Shown here piece by piece: positions 8,189 to 18,200 of a stretch of DNA of 64,000 bases. Both the position numbers and the translations under genes were made by a program. Every line of letters begins with the position of its first letter. Positions within the stretch are counted from its first letter, which is position 1. The stretch covers positions 1 through 64,000 of the forward strand of contig CAVZCK010000034.1 in the NCBI GenBank assembly GCA_963773735.1, written 5' to 3'. A model generated the notes under the pieces. It made no database searches and was not told the DNA's origin. It saw only the letters and a list, made by a program, of their open reading frames with translations. Origin of the DNA: CAVZCK01 sp963773735. Its GTDB lineage: Bacteria > Pseudomonadota > Alphaproteobacteria > Rhizobiales > Rhodomicrobiaceae.

Positions 8189-8881
8189 ATGGAAAACCAC
8201 GTCATAGCGAGTCTCGGCCGAAGGGCATCGCGGGCTACGCTGAAATTCCTCCTTGCGCTGGCCGCGATGATCTTTTTGCCGGCGTGGTCGCTCTCCTATT
8301 GGCAGGGCTGGCTGTTCTTGGCGAATGTCACGGTCTGGTCGATCGTGATTACGCTGTATTTGCTCAAACGCGACCCGGGATTGCTTGAGCGGCGCCTGTA
8401 CGCCGGGCCCAAGGCAGAGGAGGAGCCGGCGCAGAAGCGCATCCAGTTCTTTATGGCGATCCAGGTGATCGCGCTGGTTGTGATTTCCGCATTCGATCAT
8501 GGACTCGGATTCTCGGCCGTTTCGGCGGGCGTCGTGATTGCCGCCGAACTCCTCATAGCGATTGGCTATCTCGCTGTGCTTCTGGTCTTCAGGGAGAATT
8601 CGTTTGCTTCGGCGACGATCGAGCTTGCTGCGGATCAGCGGGTGATATCGAGCGGACCTTACGCGCTGGTCAGGCACCCGATGTATGCGGCGGCGCTTGT
8701 TATCTTCGTCGGCGTGCCGCTGTCGCTCGGCTCCTGGTGGGGCCTGCTGCTGGTGCCGCCGCTGACTTGGCTGATCGCTGCAAGATTGCTGGATGAAGAG
8801 AGATATCTGATCAAGAACCTCCCCGGATATGATGACTATCGCAGCAAAGTCCGCTATCGCCTGGTCCCGGGTGTCTGGTGA
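8189..8881 (+). CDS. Isoprenylcysteine/phospholipid methyltransferase-like membrane protein
   Basis: Starting at the Met at 8189 gives 230 residues (an in-frame Met at 8111 is less likely). There are several membrane segments: FLLALAAMIFLPAWSLSY, a second over VTVWSIVITLYLL, a third over IQVIALVVISAF and a fourth over ELLIAIGYLAVLLV. The C-terminal SGPYALVRHPMYAAAL motif is the SAM-binding signature of the ICMT/PEMT superfamily, followed by DEERYLIKNLPGYDDYRSKVRYR. It is an inner-membrane methyltransferase whose substrate cannot be predicted. Confidence 0.8.
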   Translation: MENHVIASLGRRASRATLKFLLALAAMIFLPAWSLSYWQGWLFLANVTVWSIVITLYLLKRDPGLLERRLYAGPKAEEEPAQKRIQFFMAIQVIALVVISAFDHGLGFSAVSAGVVIAAELLIAIGYLAVLLVFRENSFASATIELAADQRVISSGPYALVRHPMYAAALVIFVGVPLSLGSWWGLLLVPPLTWLIAARLLDEERYLIKNLPGYDDYRSKVRYRLVPGVW

Positions 8882-8906
8882 GGATCAAAGCGGAGGATGA
8901 GCGCGG

Positions 8907-9233
8907 ATGGCCACGGGTGCGGATTTGCGCCGCATGGCGCTATCGCTCGAAGGTACGACCGAAGCCCCGCATTTCGACCGGGCAGCTTTCAAGGTCGCAC
9001 GCATCTATGTGACGCTCGCCGGTGACGGCAGGACAGCGAATTTCAAATTCACGCCCGACGAGCAGGAATTCAAATGCATGATGGCGCCGGACGCTTTCGC
9101 GCCGATACAGAACGCCTGGGGCAAGCAAGGGTGGACGACCGCCGAATTATCCAAGCTTTGCAGCGCGGAGCTGAAACAAGCTCTGGAATTGGCGTGGGTG
9201 CATGCTGTGCCGACCAAGCGCAAGCGGCGGTGA
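8907..9233 (+). CDS. MmcQ/YjbR family protein
   Basis: A 108-residue protein of the MmcQ/YjbR (DUF419) family: LRRMALSLEGTTEAPHFDR at the N-terminus, the FKFTPDEQEFKCMM strand and the WTTAELSKLCSAELKQALELAW C-terminal helix. These small proteins fold like the CyaY/double-wing DNA-binding domain; function is not established. It follows the methyltransferase gene at 25 bases and is probably co-transcribed. Confidence 0.82.
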   Translation: MATGADLRRMALSLEGTTEAPHFDRAAFKVARIYVTLAGDGRTANFKFTPDEQEFKCMMAPDAFAPIQNAWGKQGWTTAELSKLCSAELKQALELAWVHAVPTKRKRR

Positions 9234-9453
9234 TCAAACCGCCTCAGCCGGTTGCCGACGCAGCGGGAAACCGACGCCCGCTCTGGCACGAAATCGAAAC
9301 ATCTCCTCGCTGGCGCGTAGGGCTGCGTCCCCGGCGCGCGCAGCGGCGGTCAACACTGGCCGAAGGCCACCACGACAGTGGCGCGCAGCGGTGTTGAGGG
9401 CCGTGAGCACGGCGCGATCATGGACAAGTCGGGCTGCTCCGACGCGGCTTGCG

Positions 9454-10182
9454 TCAGGCGCGGTTTTTGAACCGCCAGCTGTCGTTGCCGGTCTCGAGGA
9501 TTTCGCAATGATGTGTCAACCGGTCGAGCAGCGCCGTCGTCATTTTCGCGTCGCCGAACACGCTTGGCCATTCGCCGAAGGCGAGGTTGGTCGTGACCAC
9601 GATCGAGGTTCTCTCGTAGAGGCGGCTGACCAGATGGAACAGGAGTTGGCCGCCGGCTTGGGCAAAGGGCAGATAGCCCAGTTCGTCCAGAACGACGAAG
9701 TCGAGGCGGGTCAGATAATCGGCCAGGCGTCCCTGGCGTCCGCCACGCGCTTCGCTCTCCAGGCGGTTGACGAGATCGACGATATTGAAGAAGCGGCCGC
9801 GGGCGCCACCGCGGATGCAGCCTCGCGCGATGGCGATCGCAAGATGCGATTTGCCGGTGCCCGTTCCGCCAATCAGGACGGCATTTCTTTGCTCGCTCAG
9901 GAACTCCCCGCTGGCGAGCGTGCGCGCCAGAGTTTCATTGACGGTCAGGCCGGTGAAGTCGAAGTCGTCGATATCCTTGGCCAGCGGCAGCTTCGCAATC
10001 GTCATCTGGTACTTGATCGACCGCGCATGCTTCTCGGCGATTTCCGCCTTCAACAGATCGCCAACCACCCGCGGCGGCTCGTGTTCTCGCTTGATGGCGG
10101 TTGCCATGACCTCGTCGTATGACGCCCTCATTCCGTAAAGCTTCAACGTGCCCATCAGATCAAAAAGCTCTGTCCGTTCCAT
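9454..10182 (-). CDS. istB: IS21 helper ATPase IstB
   Basis: A 242-residue AAA+ transposition helper. Walker A is GGTGTGKSHLAIA, Walker B is FVVLDELGYLPF and the C-terminus is SWRFKNRA. It also has the N-terminal MGTLKLYGMRASYDE helix pair typical of IstB. It acts with IstA in target-site selection. Its start overlaps the istA stop by one base, the usual IS21 arrangement. Confidence 0.93.
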   Translation of the reverse strand: MERTELFDLMGTLKLYGMRASYDEVMATAIKREHEPPRVVGDLLKAEIAEKHARSIKYQMTIAKLPLAKDIDDFDFTGLTVNETLARTLASGEFLSEQRNAVLIGGTGTGKSHLAIAIARGCIRGGARGRFFNIVDLVNRLESEARGGRQGRLADYLTRLDFVVLDELGYLPFAQAGGQLLFHLVSRLYERTSIVVTTNLAFGEWPSVFGDAKMTTALLDRLTHHCEILETGNDSWRFKNRA

Positions 10183-11690
10183 CAGCTGGCGCTCCTCAAA
10201 CTGTCATAGCGGGCACAATCGGCAATCGGCGCATGCCGCAGTCGCAAGGCCTCTGGGGTCATGATCGTGACCGGCGGCCCGGGGTCTTTTTTGCGAGCGA
10301 GAATGTTCAAGATCACGCTGGCGGAGTGAACGCCCTCGGCCAGCGCAGCGGCGCAGGCGCCTTCAACAGCCGGCAGCCCATCGGTGAGAACGGCGGCAAG
10401 GACCGCCACCATCTGGCGGTCGCCGTCATCGGAGCCGCGTAATTTGCGGCGGACGCGTTCAAGCGCCGCAGGCAGAACCCAGTTCTTGAACGGCGCGCCA
10501 TTCCTGAGCGCGCCGGGCTTGCGGCTCAGAATGGGGACGTAATGCCAAGGATCGTAGAGCGTCTGGCCGCGCCCGAACAAACGAGCATGGTCGGCGATGA
10601 CCGCTCCGTCCTGTCGGATCACGATGCGATCGGCGTAGGCCTGGATCTCGACCGGACGGCCGACGGCTCGGGAAGGAACGGAGTATTTGTTGGTGTTGAA
10701 ACGGACAAGGCAGGTCTTCGAGACCGAGGCCGGTAAAGTGTGGAAGCCGTCGAAGCGGCCAGCGACAGGCACAAGTTTGGGCCGCTCCTCCTCAAACGCC
10801 TGCCAGATCGTCTTCTCCGGCAGCTCGGGATGTTTATGCGCCTTCGCATAGGCGACGCACTTATCGAGAAGCCAGGCGTTAAGCTCCTCATAGCTCTTCA
10901 CCCGAAGCCGCGGCGTGAAGAAGCGTTCACGAACCAGGCCGACCTGGTTCTCGACTTGGCCCTTCTCCCAGCCCGCCGCCGGCGTACACGCCGTGGGCTC
11001 CACCAGATAATGTCCGCACATCTGCAAAAAGCGCCGGTTGAACTGACGACCCTTGCCCAGAAAGACCGTGTCCACCGCCGTCTTCATGTTGTCGTAAATA
11101 CCGCGCGAGCACGCGCCGCGAAAAAACCGGAAGGCCCGGTCATGCGCGTCGAACACCATCTCCTGGCTCTCGCGCGGATAGGCGCGCACGAATAGCATCC
11201 GGCTATGGCAAAGCCGGAAATGCGCCACCTTCACGATCGAGGTCACGCCGTTGATCAGCACGACCTCGTGGCTCCAGTCGAACTGGTAGGCCTCGCCTGC
11301 CGAAAAACTCAGCGGCACATAGGCTTCGGCCGTTGCCGCGCCCCGTTCCTTTGCCCAGACCTTGGCGTAGCGGCGCACAGCGTCGTAGCTGCCCTCATAA
11401 CCAAGGCCCCGTAGCTCTTCAAAGACACGGATAAGCGTCAGCCGCTCACGCCGCGGCTTGCCCTCATTCGATAAAAGCAACCCATCCAGCTGTTCGCGCC
11501 AGGGGCCGATCTTCGGCATCGGCTGGACACTCCGCTCATAGCGGAACTCTGTCGCTCCAGACCGGATAACCTTGCGGATCACCTTCCGGGAAATCTTCAG
11601 CTCTCGGCTGATCGTCTTGATGGCTTTCTTCTGATGGAAAAACGCGCGGCGGATCTTCGATATCGTCTCCACGACCAACATCCCAAACAT
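10182..11690 (-). CDS. istA: IS21 transposase IstA
   Basis: A 502-residue DDE transposase. An N-terminal helix-turn-helix (TISRELKISRKVIRKVI) is followed by the integrase core with AYQFDWSHE (first Asp), GIYDNMKTAV (second Asp) and EKGQVENQV (Glu), then the Mu-C-like C-terminal domain (RFNTNKYSVP). The reading frame is intact from end to end, so the element could still be active if its ends are complete. Confidence 0.93.
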   Translation of the reverse strand: MFGMLVVETISKIRRAFFHQKKAIKTISRELKISRKVIRKVIRSGATEFRYERSVQPMPKIGPWREQLDGLLLSNEGKPRRERLTLIRVFEELRGLGYEGSYDAVRRYAKVWAKERGAATAEAYVPLSFSAGEAYQFDWSHEVVLINGVTSIVKVAHFRLCHSRMLFVRAYPRESQEMVFDAHDRAFRFFRGACSRGIYDNMKTAVDTVFLGKGRQFNRRFLQMCGHYLVEPTACTPAAGWEKGQVENQVGLVRERFFTPRLRVKSYEELNAWLLDKCVAYAKAHKHPELPEKTIWQAFEEERPKLVPVAGRFDGFHTLPASVSKTCLVRFNTNKYSVPSRAVGRPVEIQAYADRIVIRQDGAVIADHARLFGRGQTLYDPWHYVPILSRKPGALRNGAPFKNWVLPAALERVRRKLRGSDDGDRQMVAVLAAVLTDGLPAVEGACAAALAEGVHSASVILNILARKKDPGPPVTIMTPEALRLRHAPIADCARYDSLRSAS

Positions 11691-11779
11691 CGCCCCCGAT
11701 CACCTCGAAGGCCAAATGTGAACCCCTTCGTTACCGGGGTCCCGATTGGATGCCCATCACCCCGAAAACGGGGTCCTTA

Positions 11780-11923
11780 TTCCACGCCGAAACACAGCTG
11801 CGCAAGATCGCTGCCCGCTCGGTCGAAGCCCTCTGGACCGCTATCGGCGACCTTGTCGACACCTTCGCACCGGATGAGTGCCGCAACTATCTCCGCCATT
11901 CAGGTTATGGACGGTCGGCCTGA
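11780..11923 (+). pseudogene. 3' remnant of an IS630-type transposase
   Basis: Reading 11780-11923 in frame gives a peptide ending at TGA with LRKIAARSVEALWTAIGDL and FAPDECRNYLRHSGYG. This is the characteristic C-terminus of IS630/Tc1-type transposases. No start, no N-terminal domain and no catalytic core remain. It abuts the istA-side end of the IS21 element, so the IS21 insertion or a related deletion probably removed the rest. Confidence 0.6.
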
Positions 11924-12130
11924 ATTTGCTCTAAGTCGTGGCACCAACGCAGGGTATTTTAGCTGACCGGCCAGCTTTGATTCCGGACACGCGTCCGTGC
12001 GCAAGCATTCCACAATAAATAGCACGGTAAGCGGCACTCGGCGCGGTGGCAACAAGGCTACTGAGCGCGACTTCGGCGGGGGCAGCGTGTGTGGGTCCCC
12101 GTTTGCCCCCCAAAAACCGGGCCCGCGCAT

Positions 12131-12900
12131 TTACCCCTTGACACGAACCACCGAGGGGTACTTGGAGCACATTATTCGGGTTGGTCCGGCTTCACGACGA
12201 TCAGCTTCTCTATAGCTGCAATTTGCGGTCGACGAAGATGACGTTAGGAATTTCGATCGTCGCCCCGCCCGCCCGGCCACCGTCGCCTTCAGGTCGCCGG
12301 CGCCGAGCCCCAGCGCGGCCGGAAGAAATCATTGCTGATGCTTCTGGAAACGCAATCCGTTGGTGTCAAAGCTCTCCGCGCCGCCGCCGATCAAGTGCTC
12401 CTCGATCATCTGTCCCGGCCGTATGCGCCAATAGGTCAGGCGGTCAAATACGAAAGAACATCATCAGCCAAATGATCAGCAGACCCGTTGAGAACACAAG
12501 ATAAAAGCCGGTGTTCATATGCACCGACAGATAGGGGATGAGCTTGGCGATATCGTCCCACCAGCCGAACCAGGCCAACAGAACGGAGATAAATGCGAGA
12601 GTAAGCAACGCCACGACCGAATTGATGCCGCGCAGCCGGACATTGGTGAAGACAATCAATAGCAAGAGGACCGACAGATAGGTGAGACCAAGCGCGGAAC
12701 TCGGCGCGGTGCCATCAGCGGTAGCCAGGAACTCTTTCCTGTCCTGCGTTGAGAAGCGCGATGACAAAGCCGATCGCCCAAGCCGGCCACCAGTAGAGAA
12801 GGGTCGAGTGGCTGTAGATTCTGATCTCTTGCGTCGCCGGATGAGACGGCGCCGAGACGGTCGCGACAGCGGTGTGGTCGATTGTGAGTTGTTCGGTCAT
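12131..12900 (-). pseudogene. Decayed gene for a membrane protein of unknown function
   Basis: Three collinear pieces in different frames make up one gene. The Met at 12900 begins TEQLTIDHTAVATVS and a TLLYWWPAWAIGFVIALLNAG membrane segment. After a shift near 12740 comes a membrane stretch (LTYLSVLLLLIVFTNVRL, VALLTLAFISVLLAWFGWW, NTGFYLVFSTGLLIIWLMMFF). After a second shift near 12447 comes FDRLTYWRIRPGQMIEEHLIGGG, then an in-frame stop near 12333 and a further shift into IEIPNVIFVDRK. With at least three shifts or stops it cannot be expressed as one protein. I do not recognise the function. Confidence 0.6.
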
Positions 12901-13174
12901 GGGTTCGTCTGCTTCGCTTTTGAGGTGGGTTGACCAAACCAGAGTCCCTTTATCGATTTATCGATGACGCGCTTGATGTCCGACTTGGATCCCCATTGGG
13001 GTTTATTTCAAGGCATACACGTCGCCTGCGAAAGCTCGGACTCCGGATTGACCATGCGCAGTAGCTGGAAAGCTTCATCCACATGATGACTGCGGATGAA
13101 GCGGCAAGGGTACCATCGTTCGAGCTTCGCCCGAGATGAATGGTCAATCGCCAATCGGCGGACCAGCCGGCGGT

Positions 13175-13258
13175 TTAGTACCAACGCCCGCGACCGTAAA
13201 AGCCGCCGCCAAGAACCAATAGTACTATGATTATCACGAGAAGTGTCGTCGTGTCCAT
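13175..13258 (-). CDS. 27-residue single-span membrane peptide
   Basis: The complement of 13258-13175 encodes 27 residues: an N-terminal MDTTT, an uninterrupted hydrophobic stretch of Leu, Val and Ile (residues 6-16), then GGGFYGRGRWY before the stop. This layout (MDTTTLL, one helix, a GGG turn and a basic aromatic tail) recurs as a tiny conserved membrane protein in Hyphomicrobiales. Function is unknown. Confidence 0.6.
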   Translation of the reverse strand: MDTTTLLVIIIVLLVLGGGFYGRGRWY

Positions 13259-13914
13259 GATCCGCTCCTGTGGAGGCGCGAAAACGCGCGGGTTTGCCTT
13301 TGCTATATCTAGGTTCGAACAGGTGAAGCGGGCAGCCTCGGACTCTACTCAAATTGCCCCTGAAGTCCGATGGGCGGGAAACCGCGTCGGCATTCGTCGG
13401 CGCGGTCTATACCTCAAATGCGTGGAGCACGCCGCGCATCTGACGCGACGACCAAGAGCTGTCGCCGCGATTGAAGCCAAATTATCGTTCGAATCAAGGG
13501 CTCACCAGTAAAGAGAGGTCCCGTGGCCACCCGCGGCCGAGGCGCCGTGACCGGCCACGGGACAGGTCGCGGCAGTCCACCCGGCAGGAATTGCAGCGAT
13601 CCACTTGGATACCCCGCAATGAGATACTGGGATTCAAGTCTGGGAAGGCAGTCGAATTTTTTGTTCCCGAACCGTACCTTACGAAAGATCGGCGGGTGTA
13701 GCTTCGGAATCTACTCAGATTAACGCCCATTGCGACTGAGTGCGCCCCGTGTCAACGGTGCGCGGCGCCATCGACTTGATGCCATCGCCTCTCGTCCCCG
13801 TCGGGAGGCAACCCTCGGAGAGGCGGCAAAATGGTAGAAGCACCCTTGGACCCGGCTGGGCGGCCCGACCGCCGCCCGAGCCCACTCGGATTGTTCGTCA
13901 ATGGCTCCAGCTCA
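13259..13914. other. Intergenic, no gene recognised
   Basis: About 650 bases between the small membrane peptide and the phosphotransferase remnant. Short open frames here have arginine-rich, shadow-like composition. The 15-mer TCGGAATCTACTCAG occurs near 13706 and again near 15122, in the leader of the large sensory gene. The stretch is probably decayed DNA of the accessory region. Confidence 0.4.
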
Positions 13915-14918
13915 TCACGCCACTCGTGTCCGTGCCATCCGCGCAGTCCCGGTGAGCGGCGCAAAATAAGCATTTGCCGGTCCACCTGGGCTCCAATCAT
14001 CCAGCGTCCTTGCCGACCGCGCCAGGCACTCAGCCCACATGACCGGCTCCAACGCGCAATATCTCACCAGAAATGCGATCGAGCAAATCTCATGCAATTG
14101 AACCAGGGGTGGAATGGCCGCGACATCGGCATCGGATAGAGCCGACAGTGACGTGTAGGCATCGAGCAGTAGCCTGACCAAGGCAGGAAATTCCGGCTGA
14201 TTGGCATGCCATAGCCACGCGATCTGGGGGACAAGATCAGCGATCAGGGGGCCATCAAAGCAGTCGTCGAAATCGAAGAAGGTTGTTCTCGGGCCGGAGA
14301 GGTGCACATTGCCGCACCACGCATCGCCGTGACAGAAACCTCTGCGCAGGGCGGAGGGCCACTCAGAGTCGCACCAATCGCGATGCCGATATGCCTGATC
14401 TTGCTGCGGAAGTGCCGAAATTGGGGACCGCGCAGGGACAGATGCGCCACAGTCTTACCGATCACCTCGGCAGGGAGAAACGGTCGCCCGCAAACAACGA
14501 ACGCGTTCATTTGGCGATGCATCACGGCAAGAGCAACGCCGAACTGGCGCATGTCCCCGGCATTGCTCTGCGCCGGCCTTCCTCGCGCTCCGGCGAAAAG
14601 ACACGCGAAACGGGTTTCGTCATTGTATGCGCAACTGAAGATATATCCACCTTCACGCAGCTTCTGAGGCTTTGCGACATATACCTCGTAAGCTGGCTGG
14701 AATGCCAAGAGAGCGGCGATCTCGCCATCGATCTCCTCGCGGGTCCTTCCCCCATGACGGTAGAGTCGGAGATAGAACTCTCCCGGATCGGCCGAAAACC
14801 TGAACGTAACGTTGATTCCTCGGTTGATCAATTTCGCCGAATGTAAGGGTAATCCATAGAGATTTGCCAGTGCGCTTGGAAATAATCTTTCTACAGTGTT
14901 ATGCATGTTACTCACCAA
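13915..14918 (-). pseudogene. APH-type phosphotransferase, frameshifted
   Basis: From the Met at 14918 the frame encodes an aminoglycoside/choline/homoserine-kinase-like N-lobe (NVTFRFSADPGEFYLRLYR; EEIDGEIAALLAF). Near 14355 the frame must change to give GFCHGDAWCGNV, the catalytic HGD loop, and FFDFDDCFDGP, the metal-binding Asp segment; it then runs to 13915. Read across the shift, the protein is about 334 residues, normal for the family. Either a real single-base lesion or a sequencing error; it lies among decayed genes, so I lean to decay. Confidence 0.65.
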
Positions 14919-15230
14919 CGATAAATATCCCTGACAGGGTGGCGGGTGGATTGTCTCGGATGTATATTGTGCATGGTGGGCTCTCCGAGGCGCCGCAGAG
15001 ACGAACGTTAAATCCGAGTGGCACCGCAGTCGTTCAGGCAGGCAAAAAAGGCGAAGTCAGCGGTCTGATCTCGGTGTCGGCGATTATGTGCATACCTGTA
15101 TGGCGCATTATCTGGTAAGGGTCGGAATCTACTCAGGGTTGCATGTATCGTGACTTGTTGAATCGGTACCGTATTTTTCCCTATAAAACAGTGGCATGCA
15201 GCTGACCGAGCGCAATCCAGGATTGTATTT
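14919..15230. other. Intergenic leader of the large sensory fusion gene
   Basis: This 312-base divergent spacer separates the phosphotransferase remnant from the CheB/CheR fusion gene. It contains the second copy of the 15-mer TCGGAATCTACTCAG (near 15122), about 110 bases before the first possible start. No gene is seen. Confidence 0.4.
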
Positions 15231-18200
15231 GTGCCCTGCTTTATGTCCGCTCGGCCGAAGGCACTAATGGAGAACAAAAGTAGAATATCAGTCGGCCCTG
15301 TGTCACAGACCCAAGCGGGGGAACCGCCTTCGAGGGAGAGTTCCTCGGCGATGCGCGGCCCGAATGACTTCGCCGTCGTCGGAATAGGCGCCTCGGCGGG
15401 TGGACTGGATGCCTGCCGGAAGCTCGTGGATGCTCTCCCCGCCGCCAGCGGCATGGCGTTCATACTGGTCCAGCATCTCGATCCGACCCACGAAAGCATG
15501 ATGGTGGACCTGCTGGCCGGTCACACCCCCATGCCCGTCCTGCAAGCAACGGATGGAATGCCGATCGAGAGGAACCAAATTTACGTCATTCCGCCCGGAA
15601 CCTATCTGTCCGTCGGTAACGGCGCGCTCCATCTTTCTCACCCCAAAGAGCGTCACGGAGCGCGTCTGCCTTTCGACTTCTTGCTGTACTCACTTGCGGA
15701 GGAGTATGGTCAGCGCGCCGTCTGCGTCATCCTTTCGGGAACGGGGGCCGACGGCAGCCACGGGCTGAAAGCCGTGAAGGAAAAATCTGGGCTGGTCATC
15801 GTGCAGGACCCCGACGAGGCCGGCTATGATGGCATGCCGAAAAGCGCAATTTCGACGGGCGCGGTCGACCTTGTGCTTGCCGCTGCCAAGATTCCCGGCG
15901 CGCTCGTCCGATACGAACGGCGAATGTCTCTCGCCGGCGCGCAATTTGGGGCGCCGCCGGATAGCGCGCGGGATTGGTTGCCCGAGGTCATCGAACTTTT
16001 GCGCCGGAAAACCCCCCACGATTTCACGCTTTACAAAAGCGGCACGTTGCGCCGCCGGATCGAGCGGCGCATGGCGATGGCCGCGATCGAAACCGACGAT
16101 ATCGATCATTATCTCGAAATGCTGCGGAGCGACTTCGGCGAACTTGATCTGCTTGCCAAGGACCTGCTTATCAACGTCACCGGCTTCTTCCGTGATCGGC
16201 ACGTCTTCGATTTCCTCAGTGAAAAGATCATTCCCGAGCTGGTCCGCGACCAGACGCCTGATCAACCGTTGCGCATCTGGATTGCCGGATGCAGCACGGG
16301 CGAGGAGACCTATTCCCTTGCCATGCTTTTCCTCGAGGCGATCGAGGCGGCGAAGCGGAGCGTCAAGCTGCAGGTGTTCGCCTCCGATGTCGATCCGGAC
16401 GCCGTAGCCAGCGCCCGGGAGGGTCTCTACCCGGAGACGATCGAAGCGGAGGTGTCGCCGGAACGGCTGGCCCGCTTCTTCACCAAGGAGGACCGCGGCT
16501 ACAGGGTATTGCCCGATCTGCGCGCGACCGTGGTGTTCACCGTGCAGGATGTGCTCGCCGATCCGCCGTTTTCACGGATCGACCTGGTTTCCTGTCGTAA
16601 TCTTCTCATCTATCTGCGGCCCGAGGCGCAGGCGCGGGTTATCTCGCTGTTCGATTTCGCGCTGCGCGAGGGCGGCATTCTCCTTCTCGGCACCGCCGAG
16701 ACGGCTGGCAATATTGACGGCCGCTTCGAGGTGATCTCCAAGCCGGAGCGGATCTATCGCCACATCGGCCGCGGCCGGCCGGGTGAAATCGATTTCCCGA
16801 TGAGCATCGGCAACACGGCGCGCCCGCCAGCGCGCCCGGAGCAAGGACAAACCTATCCGCGCCGCGACGCTCTCGCCGAGCTTTGCCAGCGGCTGGTGAT
16901 GGAGACCTACGCGCCGGCGGCGGTCCTGATCAATCGCAAATATGAGTGCCTCTATTCAATGGGACCGACTAGCCGCTATCTGCAGGTGGCGCCGGGATAT
17001 CCTTCTCACGATTTGCTCGCCATGACGCGCGACCACATGCGCACCAAGCTGCGGTCGGCAATTCACCGGGCCAGTCAAAAGAACGCGCGCATCGTCGTCG
17101 CCGGCGGCCGGACGGGCGACGATGGCGATTTGGCTTCGTTCAGCATCGCCGTGCAGCCGGTTCTGAACGAGGGCGATGAGCTGCTGCTGCTGATTTGCTT
17201 TATTGACGAGCCAAAGCCCGAGCAGAAGCGCGGCCGCGCAAGCACGGCGCGCGAGGCTCCGCGCGTCGCCGAGCTTGAGCACGAACTCGAAGCGACGAGA
17301 ACGGAGCTTCGGGCCGCGATCCGCGACCTGGAGCTTTCGAGCGAAGAGCAGAAGGCTGTCAACGAAGAAGCGTTGTCCGTCAATGAGGAATACCAATCGG
17401 CGAACGAGGAGCTCCTAACATCGAAAGAGGAATTGCAGTCGCTCAACGAGGAGCTGACCGCCCTCAACAGCCAGCTCCAGGAAACGCTGGAGCGGCAGCG
17501 CACGACCTCCAACGATCTGCAAAACGTCCTGTATAGCACCAACGTCGCCACGCTTTTCCTCGATCGGGACCTCAATATCCGCTTTTTCACGCCCGCCACC
17601 CGGTCACTCTTCAGCGTCATTCCCAGCGACGTCGGGCGGCCGCTCGCGGATCTCCACTCGCTGGCTGACGACAGCGCTCTTCTGGCCGACGCCCAGACGG
17701 CGCTGCGGACTCTGGCGCCGATCGAGCGGGAGATCGAGGCTCGCGGCGGCGCCTGGTATATCCGCCGCATCTTGCCTTACCGCACCGAGGGCAACGGCGT
17801 GGAGGGCGTCGTCATCACCTTTACCGACAGCACCGAGCGGCGACGTGTCGCGCAGGCGCTGGAGGAGGCTAAACGGCGAGCGGAGCTAGCGACCATCGCC
17901 AAATCTCGCTTTCTCGCCGCCGCAAGCCATGACCTGCGTCAGCCGCTGCAAACGCTGAGCCTGCTCCAGGGGCTGCTGGCGCGAACCGTCGAGGGGGAGA
18001 AAGCGCAGAGGCTGGTCGGACGGTTCGACCATACGTTGAACGCCATGTCGGGCATGCTGAACACGCTCCTGGACATCAACCAGATCGAGGCCGGCACCGT
18101 CCATGCCGAAGCCGTGGACTTCCCGATCAACGATCTGCTCGACCGGTTGAGGGACGAATTCGCCTATCACGCACAGGCGCGAGGGCTCGGGTTCAGCGTG

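Larger units (their letters stand above)
9454..11776 (-). mobile_element. IS21-family insertion sequence (istA-istB)
   Basis: An overlapping istA-istB pair, transcribed leftward. The end upstream of istA contains two short GC-rich hairpins (CCCCTTCGTTACCGGGG near 11722 and ACCCCGAAAACGGGGT near 11760), as expected for the multiple repeats at IS21 ends. I could not find a matching repeat downstream of istB (9234-9453), so that boundary is unresolved and the element may be truncated there. The istA-side end abuts a fragment of an IS630-type transposase. Confidence 0.75.
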
